DNA of 64,000 nucleotides from Hyphomicrobiales bacterium. Its GTDB lineage: Bacteria; Pseudomonadota; Alphaproteobacteria; Rhizobiales; Aestuariivirgaceae. The notes under the pieces were generated by a model, which saw only the letters and a program-made list of their open reading frames with translations, had not been told where the DNA came from and did not search any database. This document shows positions 1 to 8,144 of the stretch, one piece after another; the first letter of the stretch is position 1, and each line of letters opens with the position of its first letter. The stretch is taken from the NCBI GenBank assembly GCA_016185245.1, contig JACPNZ010000051.1, positions 1 through 64,000 of the forward strand, in the 5' to 3' direction. Both the position numbers and the translations under genes were made by a program.

Positions 1-70
1 CACTCTTGCGGCTCTTCGGCATTAACGGTTCCAGCAGAGCCCACTCGTCGTCGGTCAAATCGAATCGCAT
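1..70 (-). CDS. IS5-family transposase, N-terminus only (runs off window)
   Basis: The first 23 codons of a transposase read leftwards from an ATG at 70 and leave the window at position 1. The peptide MRFDLTDDEWALLEPLMP is the typical start of IS5-family (IS427-like) transposases, which begin with a short helix rich in D/E and the DDEW signature. A strong ribosome binding site, GGAGGTGG, lies just upstream on the minus strand at 73-80. The DDE catalytic domain would lie outside the window, so activity cannot be judged. The subfamily call is from N-terminal resemblance only. Confidence 0.8.
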   Translation of the reverse strand, partial: MRFDLTDDEWALLEPLMPKSRKS

Positions 71-137
71 GATCCACCTCCACGCACGGTGAATCACTTC
101 TGCCCCTGCAGATCAATGACCTATGTGAGTACAGACC
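1..137 (-). mobile_element. Right-hand end of an IS5-family insertion sequence
   Basis: The DUF2793 reading frame from the right stops resembling its family at about 143, and an IS-like end follows. On the minus strand the putative terminal sequence begins GGTCTGTACTCACATAGG at 137, next to a CTAG at 138-141 that could be the target duplication, since IS5/IS427 elements often use short YTAR-like targets. The transposase start follows 67 bases further in. Only one end is visible, so the terminal inverted repeat and duplication cannot be confirmed. Confidence 0.7.
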
Positions 138-391
138 CTAGAGTAATGCCAGGCGCCGGCCTGCCAGGCGGCGATCTTGCCGCTGTTGCCGGCCCAGGCG
201 CCGGTGGCGGATGCCGCCACCAGGTAGCGGTCGCCTTCGGCCGGCGAAGCGGGTGGCGCGACACTTGTCCGGTTCACCACCGACAGGTGGACCGCGGCGT
301 CGAGCTGCAGCAGCGCCTCGTTGTGAGTCACATGTTTCTGGGCTTGGGCCGCCTCGATGAGCGGCAGGCCGAGGAGTGGTGTCTCAGACAT
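138..391 (-). pseudogene. DUF2793 protein, 3' end removed by IS insertion
   Basis: The reading frame opens with MSETPLLGLPLIEAAQAQKH and continues with the DUF2793 hallmarks THNEALLQLDAAVHL and AWQAGAW. DUF2793 proteins usually follow the last tail gene of Rhizobiales GTA and prophage clusters and continue beyond the W-rich segment with a C-terminal part missing here. After residue 82 or 83 the frame enters the insertion sequence and ends after ten unrelated residues at 113. The start overlaps the end of g15 by 8 bases, so the two are co-transcribed. The product is likely inactive; its role in particles is unknown. Confidence 0.8.
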
Positions 392-3300
392 GTACGGTCC
401 TCAGAAGATTGGCGCCGCGCCCGTAGGTGGCGCTCACTTGCGCGATGCGGAGAGTGAAGTCGGCCGGCATGGCGCCGAAATCCGTGGCGATGTCGGCGGC
501 GGCATAACGGTAGGCAGGGGTCACCACACTGGCGCTGCGTTTCACCGTGGCACCGGACAAGACGTCGAGGGCATACGCCTCGCCGTCCTCGCCCAGAGGC
601 ACCTCGGCCACTTCCCAGCTGTCGCCGTCGATGCGGGTGCGGCGGATCCAGCTGAACACCACGTCGCCGCCATCGAGCCTGGCGCGCAGCTGGCTGGGCG
701 ACAGGGGGCGCAGGCCCAAGAGCCTGCCGGTATGGGCGATGCTGACATATTTGCGCGTCAGATCGTATTGCGCCGGACCGATCCGCCAGGTCTGGGCGAG
801 GCCCGCCTCGGCCAGCGTCAGCACCGGCTGCACCACCGCGCCATTGAGCAGCACGAAACGGCTGCCGGCGGCGCGGGGATCTGCCATTTCCGGTTCCGAT
901 CCCGATTGTCCGCGCAGCAACACCGAGAGCTTGTAAGTGTCGGGACCGACCAGCTGGGCATTGACGAACTGCACAATCTCCCAGCCTTCGGCACTGCCGC
1001 CCACCGCCGCCACATTGGCCCCTTGCAGCAATTCGGCTTCGCTCACCGAGGCGAGCGCGCCGAACTCGAGTTTCACCGTCAGCGAATTGCCGCGGTCGAA
1101 AACATGGAGCGGCCCCGCGGCCAGCGTGCCGAGAAGCCGGCCCTTGGTCGCCTGGGCATCGATCGTCCGGTTGAGCGTGTAGGCGGTGGCGCCCACGGCG
1201 CGATAGACCGCCAGCCGTCCCGGCCAGGGCTTGGCCGAAGCGGCAAGCCACGGCGAATGGGGAACGGCGGGGCTTGCAACCAGCGGCAGGTCGAGGACGG
1301 CGGCGTCGGGCGTGCCGAAGCTGTAGATGGGTTTGACGTCGAGATCGCGGCCCAGCGCATTGCCTGTCGCATAAACGGCGGCCAGATGCGAGCGGCCCTT
1401 GAACTTGCGGTAGTCGCCGTCACTGACGCTCTCGAGGCGCACGACGCGGCGCCCACCCATGAGATCGAGCCCCACCACATCGCCGGGCTCGAGCTCGATC
1501 CTTGTGGGCGGCAAGGCAAATTCGAAGCTATCGCGCCCGGCCCAGCTTTCCTGAAGGGCCACATCGGCCCGCATCTGGGCCACCGCCTGGCCAACTGCAC
1601 AGGCAAGTTCAAGCTGCACCTCGCGCTTGCTGGCGCCGCCGGTCCGCCGCGCCTCAACTGCGGCGCGGCGATAATCGAGGGCGGTCTCCATGTAGGCGAG
1701 CTGGACGGTGGCCGGCAGTTCGGTCTCCTGGGCCCGGGTCAGGCTGTAGAGGCTTGCCTCCGCCACCGTCTCGACCAGCCCATCGGGGGTTAGCGACAGA
1801 ACCGGTTCCGAGCCCCGCATGCGGAAGACCAGCACCCCGTCGCGCTCCACCGCATCGATGGCGAAGGCCGCCATCAGGTCTTCCAGCGCATCGCGGGCCG
1901 ACATTGACCGGTCGATCGTGAAGCCGTCGACCAGCCCCTCGACACCCGCGACATCGATCGCCGCGAAGCCATAGGCGGCGCAGACCGCGGCGATCAGCTG
2001 GCCGAGCGGGATGGCGGCGATGCGGCCGTTGAGCCAATGGCCGCGCCCGTAATTGGTGCTATCGGCCCAGACATCGTTGCGGGCCGGAAAGAACGGAAAG
2101 GGTCTGGCATCCCAGGCCCAAAGGAAGATGCGAGCCGGATCGACCATCTTTGCTCCGTAGACGGAGGATATAGGATTGGCCGCACCGGTTGTGCTCCAGT
2201 AGCCGGCGATCGCTTCGATATATCGGACCTGCATGAAATCGTCGCGCTGGCCGCTGGAGAAATAGGGCAGCCGGCTCTCGCCCGACTTGGCGTCGAAGAA
2301 GGCATTGGGCTCGTTGGCGCCCTTGTCGACCGCCGGGCAGCCGGCCTCGGTGAACCAGATGGGCTTCGACTGCGGCACCCAGGCGGTCGCTATTGCCTGC
2401 TCGACGCCACCCGGCCGGTCATGGTGAGGATTGAGCCACCAGGATTTCACATCCTTGTAGCGGAACACCCAGGGCTTGCCATAGGCTCCGTCGCCGATGG
2501 CGCTGCGCACCTGGTTCTGCCGGTCGGCGGCGCTGGCATAGGACCAGTCGAAGCCCTCGCCGCCGGCAATGTTGGCTTCGAGATAGCTCAGATCGTAGAT
2601 CGAGGTCCGGCCCGCCAGCCGGTCGACGTGTTGGCTACCATCGCGCCAGTCGGCGAGCGGCATGTAGTTGTCGATGCCGATGAAATCGACATTGGCCGAC
2701 GACCACAGGGGATCGAGATGGAAGAATACGTCAGCCGATCCGTCCGTAGGCTGATGGCCGAAATACTCCGACCAGTCGGCGGCGTAGGAGACTTTCGCCG
2801 CCGGCAGAATGGTCTTGACCTCGGCGGCCAGTGCCACCAGTGCCGCCACGAACGGAAAACTGTTGGCGCTGCCGCGCAGCGTGGTCAGTCCGCGCAACTC
2901 GCTGCCGATCAGAAAGCCATCGACCCCGCCGGCGAGCGCGCAGAGCTTGGCGCAGTGCAGCACCATGCGCCGGTAGCTCCATTCGGCCGGACCGGAATAG
3001 ACGACCTGGCCGCCGGAGATCGAAAAATCCGCAGCCGCCGCCGTGCCGATGAAACTTGCAAGTTGGGTTGCACAGGCCGCCGTCTTGTCGGGGCTGCCGG
3101 CGCGCTCCGGCGCCGGATCGCAGGTGATGCGGCCGCGCCAGGGATAGGCTTCCTGCTCGCTTCCGCCATAGGGATCGGCAAGCCCGTTGCCGGCCGGAAT
3201 GTCGAGGATCACGAAGGGATAGAGGACGGTGGCCAGGCCCCTCGCCCGCAGGTCCTGGATCGCCCGCACCACGGAAGCGTCCGACGGCGTTCCGCCAAAG

Positions 3301-4283
3301 GCCGGCGCCCCATCGACCTGGCTCACCACATGGGCGGTGGCGCGCTCGATGCCGGCGGCCTTCCAAATATTGGGCTCGGTCACCTTGGTCGAATTCTCGA
3401 CGCCGGGCTTGAGGACCGCGGTGGCGCAGCGCAGATCGTTGGCAAACCAGGCGACGACCAGCGAGGCTGCCCCGACATTGCCGCAGGTCTCGGTCAGGTC
3501 GTCGAGAGAGACGGCCCAGTCGCTGCGGCTCTCGGCGGCGTGGGCATTCTCGCTCTCGCTGACGCCATTGCCCAGGAGGCGGGTCTGCAGCGTCGTGTCG
3601 TAGCCGAACTCGGTCGAGCCCGGAATGATGTTGACGGCTTGAACCTGTGCCGCGGCCCCGCCCGCCGCCCGGATCACCTCGAAGGAAAGCTGCGGCAGAC
3701 GGTTGCCGAAACCTGCGACCGGCAGGCGCTCGAACACCAGATAGGCGAGCCCGCGATAGGCCGGCGCATTGTCGGCACCTTCCTTGGCGACGATCAGGCT
3801 GTCGGGCTCCTGGGTCTCGCTGCCGGTGTAAAGCCTCACCGTCAAACCCGACATGTCGAATTCCTTGCCGTCGGCCCAGGCCCGGCCGATGCGATCGATT
3901 TCGCCCTCGCACAGGGCCACGGCGAAATTGGCGAAATACTTATACTCGGTGATCTTGGTGCTGGACGAGCCGCCGCCGCCCTTGCCCGAAGCCTTGTCGG
4001 TATGGGTCGAAACCACTTCCTCGAAATTGGTGGCCCAGATCACCTGGCTCGCCACCCGCATGCGACCCCAAACCCGCGGGATCGGGCTTCCCTCCGAGCC
4101 CGACATGATACGCAAATCATTGATGCGCGGTCCCTTGACGCGGCGCGGCCCGCCGCCGAACAGGGTCTGGTCGATGATGTTGCCGGCGACCGCGCCTGCC
4201 GCGCGGCCGACGATGGCACCCACCGGTCCACCGAGAAAGGCGCCAACGGCCTGGCCCGCATATTGCAGAACGACGGTCGCCAT
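384..4283 (-). CDS. g15: GTA gp15-like tail fibre/host-specificity protein with TIM-barrel-like domain
   Basis: This 1299-aa protein is the largest in the cluster and matches the layout of RcGTA gp15, the baseplate megatron/host-specificity protein. A Gly/Ala-rich hydrophobic N-terminus (residues 10-40) is followed by tail-hub domains, then a GTA TIM-barrel-like domain at roughly 430-740 with landmarks GVDGFLIGSELRGL, WFTEAGCPAVDKG and LWAWDARPFP. A Phage-tail_3-like domain and beta-rich C-terminus follow. It overlaps g14 by one base at 4283. The full length and absence of stops suggest it is still under selection. In particles it should sit at the tail tip and contact the recipient cell. Confidence 0.92.
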   Translation of the reverse strand: MATVVLQYAGQAVGAFLGGPVGAIVGRAAGAVAGNIIDQTLFGGGPRRVKGPRINDLRIMSGSEGSPIPRVWGRMRVASQVIWATNFEEVVSTHTDKASGKGGGGSSSTKITEYKYFANFAVALCEGEIDRIGRAWADGKEFDMSGLTVRLYTGSETQEPDSLIVAKEGADNAPAYRGLAYLVFERLPVAGFGNRLPQLSFEVIRAAGGAAAQVQAVNIIPGSTEFGYDTTLQTRLLGNGVSESENAHAAESRSDWAVSLDDLTETCGNVGAASLVVAWFANDLRCATAVLKPGVENSTKVTEPNIWKAAGIERATAHVVSQVDGAPAFGGTPSDASVVRAIQDLRARGLATVLYPFVILDIPAGNGLADPYGGSEQEAYPWRGRITCDPAPERAGSPDKTAACATQLASFIGTAAAADFSISGGQVVYSGPAEWSYRRMVLHCAKLCALAGGVDGFLIGSELRGLTTLRGSANSFPFVAALVALAAEVKTILPAAKVSYAADWSEYFGHQPTDGSADVFFHLDPLWSSANVDFIGIDNYMPLADWRDGSQHVDRLAGRTSIYDLSYLEANIAGGEGFDWSYASAADRQNQVRSAIGDGAYGKPWVFRYKDVKSWWLNPHHDRPGGVEQAIATAWVPQSKPIWFTEAGCPAVDKGANEPNAFFDAKSGESRLPYFSSGQRDDFMQVRYIEAIAGYWSTTGAANPISSVYGAKMVDPARIFLWAWDARPFPFFPARNDVWADSTNYGRGHWLNGRIAAIPLGQLIAAVCAAYGFAAIDVAGVEGLVDGFTIDRSMSARDALEDLMAAFAIDAVERDGVLVFRMRGSEPVLSLTPDGLVETVAEASLYSLTRAQETELPATVQLAYMETALDYRRAAVEARRTGGASKREVQLELACAVGQAVAQMRADVALQESWAGRDSFEFALPPTRIELEPGDVVGLDLMGGRRVVRLESVSDGDYRKFKGRSHLAAVYATGNALGRDLDVKPIYSFGTPDAAVLDLPLVASPAVPHSPWLAASAKPWPGRLAVYRAVGATAYTLNRTIDAQATKGRLLGTLAAGPLHVFDRGNSLTVKLEFGALASVSEAELLQGANVAAVGGSAEGWEIVQFVNAQLVGPDTYKLSVLLRGQSGSEPEMADPRAAGSRFVLLNGAVVQPVLTLAEAGLAQTWRIGPAQYDLTRKYVSIAHTGRLLGLRPLSPSQLRARLDGGDVVFSWIRRTRIDGDSWEVAEVPLGEDGEAYALDVLSGATVKRSASVVTPAYRYAAADIATDFGAMPADFTLRIAQVSATYGRGANLLRTVHV

Positions 4284-4717
4284 CAGGCGTCAACTCCGGG
4301 AAAGCGGAAGGCAAAGGCCAGATGGCGCCGCCACCATGCCGACAGATGGATTTCGCTGACCCGCGCATCTTCCTGCGCATGGATCATGCGGCTGAGGCTC
4401 GCAGCAATTCCTGCATGCTTGGCCGGCAGATGCGGCCGCCAGCGGAAGAGAAGCACGTCGCCCGCCTGAAACTCCGTAGGCGGAACAATTCGCATATGGC
4501 GGCCCGCCGCCCGGGCCATCACTTCGCTGGCATCGGCCTCGGCCCAGCCGGCCGAATAGGGCGGAACCTCCTCGGGTTCCTCGCCATGGGCCTCGCGCCA
4601 TACGCCGCGGATCAGCCCCAGGCAATCGCAGCCGACGCCCTTGAGGCTCGCCTGGTGGCGATAGGGCGTGCCGATCCAGGCGCGCGCCAGACGCACGATG
4701 TGGGAGGCTTCGGTCAT
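4283..4717 (-). CDS. g14: GTA gp14-like NlpC/P60 peptidase
   Basis: This 144-aa protein fits the GTA/phage NlpC/P60 cell-wall hydrolase family (TIGR02219-like). The motif GCDCLGLIRG near residues 29-38 carries the likely catalytic Cys, and HAGIAAS near residue 101 carries the likely catalytic His. In GTA and siphophage tails this peptidase cuts peptidoglycan peptides so that DNA can pass the recipient envelope. The gene sits between g13 and g15, six bases after g13 and overlapping g15 by one base, the standard RcGTA position. Confidence 0.92.
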   Translation of the reverse strand: MTEASHIVRLARAWIGTPYRHQASLKGVGCDCLGLIRGVWREAHGEEPEEVPPYSAGWAEADASEVMARAAGRHMRIVPPTEFQAGDVLLFRWRPHLPAKHAGIAASLSRMIHAQEDARVSEIHLSAWWRRHLAFAFRFPGVDA

Positions 4718-4723
4718 TTCGGA

Positions 4724-5614
4724 TCAGTTGCGGCTCTTGCCGTCGTTGTGGGGATCGTCACGGGTGGCATAGGACAGCACGAAGTCCTCGCCCGGGATTT
4801 GCGGAAAGCCGCGGAAATTGACGCCATTGCCGAATTTCCCCCGGCAGGTCGAAAATTGCTTGTCGCAGCCGGCGCGGATGGTGAAGGCATCGGCGCTGGC
4901 CACGGGCGAGGCCACCTCCTGCCACAGGTCGATGCGCATCAGCGTGCCGTCGCGGCGCTGGGTCTTCACTTCCGCCGTTCTCCCGGTATTGGCGCCGCTG
5001 GCCCAGGTGAGGCTGCCCCGGGCGAACCAGCCGTCGTCGAAACCGTCGAGCCCCGCTACCGCCAGGCGGCGGTTGTCCTCGGCCGCGATCACGCTCCCCG
5101 TCGCGGTGTAGGCGGCGGTGGCAAGGTTCACGCCACAGCGGGCATCTCCCAGCACCGCATCGCAGCCGAACTGGAAGATGCGGCCCTTGGGCTGGTTCAG
5201 CACATGGGCAAGGCCGCGCACTTCGGCGGCAAAGCCAAGACTGCCATGGGTCACTTCACCCAGATTACCGCTGCGCAGCAAAATGCGCTGGCTCACGTCC
5301 TGCCAATTGACCCGCCAGATTTCGACGGCGGCATTGTCGAAATCGCCAGCCCTCAGCCGAACTTCGCTCAAGCTTGCCGACGACAGCGCCCCCGACGCCT
5401 CGAGATTGTCGACGGCAAGTCCCAGCGATGACTCGATCTCGCTGGCGGTGAGGCCCGCCTGGGCTTCATAGGTGACGCCATCAATCGTCAAGTCGAGATC
5501 GTGGTCGGTGAAGCCGAAGACTTCACCGCCTCCGGTCTCGAGGCGCCAGCAATGGCAGAGCGTCGTGGCGCCCGTATCGAGATGGGCTCGAAATCCCGCC
5601 TCAAGCGTTCTCAT
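4724..5614 (-). CDS. g13: GTA gp13-like baseplate hub protein (DUF2163)
   Basis: This 296-aa protein has the DUF2163 N-terminal domain and a phage BR0599-type C-terminus. The end contains the conserved Cys pattern GCDKQFSTCRGKFGN followed by NFRGFPQIPGEDF, which in the GTA family is linked to an iron-sulfur or metal site of the tail hub. It overlaps g12 by four bases (ATGA type). Length and order match RcGTA g13. The metal binding is inferred from the family. Confidence 0.92.
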   Translation of the reverse strand: MRTLEAGFRAHLDTGATTLCHCWRLETGGGEVFGFTDHDLDLTIDGVTYEAQAGLTASEIESSLGLAVDNLEASGALSSASLSEVRLRAGDFDNAAVEIWRVNWQDVSQRILLRSGNLGEVTHGSLGFAAEVRGLAHVLNQPKGRIFQFGCDAVLGDARCGVNLATAAYTATGSVIAAEDNRRLAVAGLDGFDDGWFARGSLTWASGANTGRTAEVKTQRRDGTLMRIDLWQEVASPVASADAFTIRAGCDKQFSTCRGKFGNGVNFRGFPQIPGEDFVLSYATRDDPHNDGKSRN

Positions 5615-6240
5615 TGGCGGAGCTCCAGCACCGGAATTTCCGGAATGTCGCCGACAGCGAAGCCCGTCAGGTTGATGCGGATTTCATCGGTGTCGAAGCG
5701 CGCTGGCACATCGAATTCGAAGCCGGCGGTGATCACGGCACCGCCCGCGGGAATGTGGCCGGCGGTGAAGGTCACAACACCGGTCAGCGTGTTGACCGTG
5801 AAGAAGCTCGTCGCAACGCCATTGACCGCCACGACGGCTGTTCCCGCCACCGGTTTGGTGATCGGCCGCGAATAGTCGCGCAGGCCAGAACCATAGGTCT
5901 TCACCAACTGGAACGATGCGGTTGTACCGTCACCGGCACCGATCACCTGGTCGAGCGCGGAAATTGTGGCCAGCGGCGCACCGGACTTGAAGTCCGCATG
6001 ATCCTTCCAGCGGAAGCCATGCAGGCGCCCGCGGCGTTCCTCGAAGAAGCCCAGCACTTCGTGTAGCTGGTCGAGCGACTTGATGCCGAATCCGGCATTG
6101 TAGCGGCGGCGCGAATGGGCCCAACGGCTGTTGCGCTCCTCGGCCCCCGAGCCCAGAACCACGATCTCGGTGCGCCGTTCCGGCCCGCCGGTGGCGCCGC
6201 GCGAGATCGCCGTGGGAAAGCGGATGTCGTCGAAGGCCAT
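5611..6240 (-). CDS. g12: GTA gp12-like distal tail protein (DUF2460)
   Basis: This 209-aa protein is a DUF2460 family member, the GTA distal tail protein linking the tail tube to the baseplate. Family landmarks include FPTAISRGATGGPERRTEIV at the N-terminus, RRRYNAGFGIKSLDQL in the middle and the FFEERRGRLHGFRWKDHADF segment. The start ATG at 6240 lies one base past the g11 stop, implying coupled translation. Nothing is missing compared with the usual length. Confidence 0.93.
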   Translation of the reverse strand: MAFDDIRFPTAISRGATGGPERRTEIVVLGSGAEERNSRWAHSRRRYNAGFGIKSLDQLHEVLGFFEERRGRLHGFRWKDHADFKSGAPLATISALDQVIGAGDGTTASFQLVKTYGSGLRDYSRPITKPVAGTAVVAVNGVATSFFTVNTLTGVVTFTAGHIPAGGAVITAGFEFDVPARFDTDEIRINLTGFAVGDIPEIPVLELRQ

Positions 6241-6241
6241 G

Positions 6242-6793
6242 TCAGAAATTCCTCTGGCCGCGGGCGATGGCGCGGGCCATTAGGGCGGCGACCTGGGATT
6301 GCGAACGCTGGAAGCCCTGGACGTCGGGGGTGGTGATGTTGACGGTGACATTGATGCCACCGCCGTTCGATCTCACACCGAGCCTGCCATCACGGCCCCG
6401 CGTCAGCGGCACGATCGCCTCGGGCCCCGCCTCGCCCATCAGTCCCGCGCCACCGCGCAAGGGAAAGAGTGTGGGCGAATTGACGATGCCGCCGGAGGCA
6501 AAGGGAACGAGCCTGCCGCCTGAAAACACATTGCCGCGGGCACTGGCGATGCCGCCGCCCAGAAGCCCGCCGAGCAGATTGCCGAGGGGTCTCAGCGCCT
6601 GGCTCAGCGCCGTCTGAGCCAGCCCGAGGGCAAGGCCACGCAACACGTCGGAGAGCTTGCGGCCCTGGATGACGGCCAAGGCAAAGGCATTGACCAGCCT
6701 GACCCCGAAACTGTCGGCGAGGCGTCCCAGATCCGCCATGTCGCTGCGAAGCTGCTGGGTCTGGAGGTTCAGCGTGTCGATTTGCGTGGTCAT
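6242..6793 (-). CDS. g11: GTA gp11-like short tail tape measure protein
   Basis: This 183-aa protein has a helical N-terminus (TLNLQTQQLRSDMADL) and a Gly/Ala-rich hydrophobic centre (ALRPLGNLLGGLLGGGIASA), followed by GEAGPEAIVPLTRG and VTVNITTPD motifs that recur at the end of phage tape measure proteins. GTA tails are short, so a tape measure of about 200 residues is normal. Its ATG overlaps the g10.1 stop (ATGA). Confidence 0.88.
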   Translation of the reverse strand: MTTQIDTLNLQTQQLRSDMADLGRLADSFGVRLVNAFALAVIQGRKLSDVLRGLALGLAQTALSQALRPLGNLLGGLLGGGIASARGNVFSGGRLVPFASGGIVNSPTLFPLRGGAGLMGEAGPEAIVPLTRGRDGRLGVRSNGGGINVTVNITTPDVQGFQRSQSQVAALMARAIARGQRNF

Positions 6794-6942
6794 GTTCCGT
6801 CCGGAAAGCGTGCAATCAGTTGTTCAAGCGAGGTGCGCTCCATGGCGCTGGGTTCGGCCGCAAAGGCCGCGGCGATTTCGCGTGGGGTGGCCCGCCAGAA
6901 ATCCCGTGGCGCCAGGCGCAAGACGCCGAGGCCCAGCTGCAT
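6790..6942 (-). CDS. GTA g10.1-like small tail assembly protein (50 aa)
   Basis: A short frame translates as MQLGLGVLRLAPRDFWRATP followed by REIAAAFAAE and ends LIARFPDGT. This matches the rcc01693-type phage tail assembly chaperone found between g10 and g11 of RcGTA-like clusters. Its ATG overlaps the g10 stop (TGATG) and its stop overlaps the g11 ATG. Relatives normally begin a few residues earlier with an FPW motif. An in-frame FPWRRL is present directly upstream, but no ATG, GTG or TTG precedes it after the last stop, so this copy may start at the internal Met or use a rare start codon. Confidence 0.8.
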   Translation of the reverse strand: MQLGLGVLRLAPRDFWRATPREIAAAFAAEPSAMERTSLEQLIARFPDGT

Positions 6943-7313
6943 CAGGCGCCGCCAGGGGAAGCTTTCCCCCGCGGCGCGCCGGCGTTTCCCGCTTGGGTTT
7001 CCTCAGGCGGTGCAAAGGTTGCCGTCAGAAGCCTGGCGACGATCGCCAGAAAGCCCGCTGCTCCGCCATCGGCGGTCATTGCCGCCACCTCGTCGTTGGA
7101 GATGGCGTTGCCCGTCCCCCGGAGGCCGGCGCCGATCACCCGGATGGCATCGGTTGCCCCGATGCGGCCCTTCTCGAAGCGTTCGGCGATGGCGATCAGA
7201 TCCTCGTCGCCATAGGCGCTCTCGAGTTCGGCCAAGGCGCCTAGCGTCAGGCAGAGCGTGTAATTTTGCCCGCCCAGTTCGGCGTCGATTTCACCGCGAT
7301 GCCGGTTGGCCAT
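6942..7313 (-). CDS. g10: GTA gp10-like tail chaperone (Phage_TAC_11)
   Basis: This 123-aa protein begins MANRHRGEIDAELGGQNYTL and continues with LCLTLGALAELESAYG, the signature of the GTA gp10/GTA_gp10 tail assembly chaperone family. It has the expected length and position between the major tail protein and g10.1, overlapping the g9 stop by one base. In tailed phages this class binds the tape measure before tube polymerisation; that role is inferred from the family. Confidence 0.92.
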   Translation of the reverse strand: MANRHRGEIDAELGGQNYTLCLTLGALAELESAYGDEDLIAIAERFEKGRIGATDAIRVIGAGLRGTGNAISNDEVAAMTADGGAAGFLAIVARLLTATFAPPEETQAGNAGAPRGKASPGGA

Positions 7314-7726
7314 CAGATCGCCGTGAAGCTCAAGGCACCCGCCGATTCGAGTGCCGTATCGAAAGTCACCTCGCCGTCATGGCGGCCGGCGATCTCCAGC
7401 CCCACGATCTGGAAGGCGCCTTCGATTACTCCGAAATCGGGCACGATCACCTGCCAGTTGCGGATGGTGCCGTCGAAAAAGTAGCTGCGCATGGTGGCGT
7501 CGGAGCTTGCGTCCTTGAACAAGCCGGCGCCCTTGATGGCGGCCGACTTGAGGCCGGCGCCGGCCAGGAGTTCGCGCCACTGGCCGGCCGATTCCTGGCT
7601 CGAGACGTCGACCGTCTCGGCGTTGAACGACAGCGTGTGGCTGCGCAATCCGGCGACGGTTGCGAAGGTTCCGGTGCCAGTCGTATCGAGTTTCAGCAGA
7701 AGATCGCGTCCCTTTTGGGCGGTCAT
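7313..7726 (-). CDS. g9: GTA gp9-like major tail tube protein (TP901-1 family)
   Basis: This 137-aa protein is the major tail protein, with family landmarks MTAQKGRDLLLKLD, SQESAGQWRELLAGAG and FQIVGLEIAG. The ATG at 7726 is chosen because AGGAG lies seven bases upstream and because the protein then starts like its relatives; a longer in-frame extension begins inside the g8 C-terminus. It is predicted to assemble into hexameric rings of the tail tube. Confidence 0.93.
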   Translation of the reverse strand: MTAQKGRDLLLKLDTTGTGTFATVAGLRSHTLSFNAETVDVSSQESAGQWRELLAGAGLKSAAIKGAGLFKDASSDATMRSYFFDGTIRNWQVIVPDFGVIEGAFQIVGLEIAGRHDGEVTFDTALESAGALSFTAI

Positions 7727-7736
7727 CTCGGTGCTC

Positions 7737-8144
7737 CTATTGAGGTTCGGTGGCGGCGCGGAAGCGCATGGCCGCGCCATAGGTCTCGGCGTTCTTGTCG
7801 CGGATCACGGTCCAGAAGACGAGGCGCAGATTGATGAGCTTGTGCCCGGCGAGTGTGAGCGCGGCCGTCTCCAGTACCGCTTCGATCGCCGCCACGATGT
7901 CCTGGACGAGCTTGCGGCCGCGCTGGTTGGTGCGGATATTGAGACTCGCGAAATGTTCGTGCGCCAAGGCGTCCGCCGTGCTCCAGTCGCGGGTCTCGAT
8001 GTCGCCGAAGACCACATAGGGCGCATTGACCCCGCGCGGCACCTCGTCGAAGACATTGTGGCCCTGCAACAGGCCCACCAGTGTCGCATCGCCGAGCAAC
8101 GCCGTCCGCATCGCCTCCTGGAGGGCAAACCCCGGATTGCTCAC
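7737..8144 (-). CDS. g8: GTA gp8-like tail terminator protein (DUF3168)
   Basis: This 135-aa DUF3168 protein starts with GTG at 8144, overlapping the g6 stop by four bases (GTGA). Landmarks are LQEAMRTALLGDATL at the N-terminus, APYVVFGDIETRDW and a C-terminal YGAAMRFRAATEP. In RcGTA, g8 is separated from g6 by the g7 adaptor gene; here the two overlap, leaving no room for g7. The role as tail terminator is from the family. Confidence 0.92.
   Translation of the reverse strand: MSNPGFALQEAMRTALLGDATLVGLLQGHNVFDEVPRGVNAPYVVFGDIETRDWSTADALAHEHFASLNIRTNQRGRKLVQDIVAAIEAVLETAALTLAGHKLINLRLVFWTVIRDKNAETYGAAMRFRAATEPQ

Noticed and set aside
2037-4469. Plus-strand 810-codon open frame opposite g15
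   Set aside because: It is an antisense shadow of the GC-rich g15 gene. It has no recognisable domain, and its composition (Gly, Ala, His, Arg repeats) is typical of such shadows.
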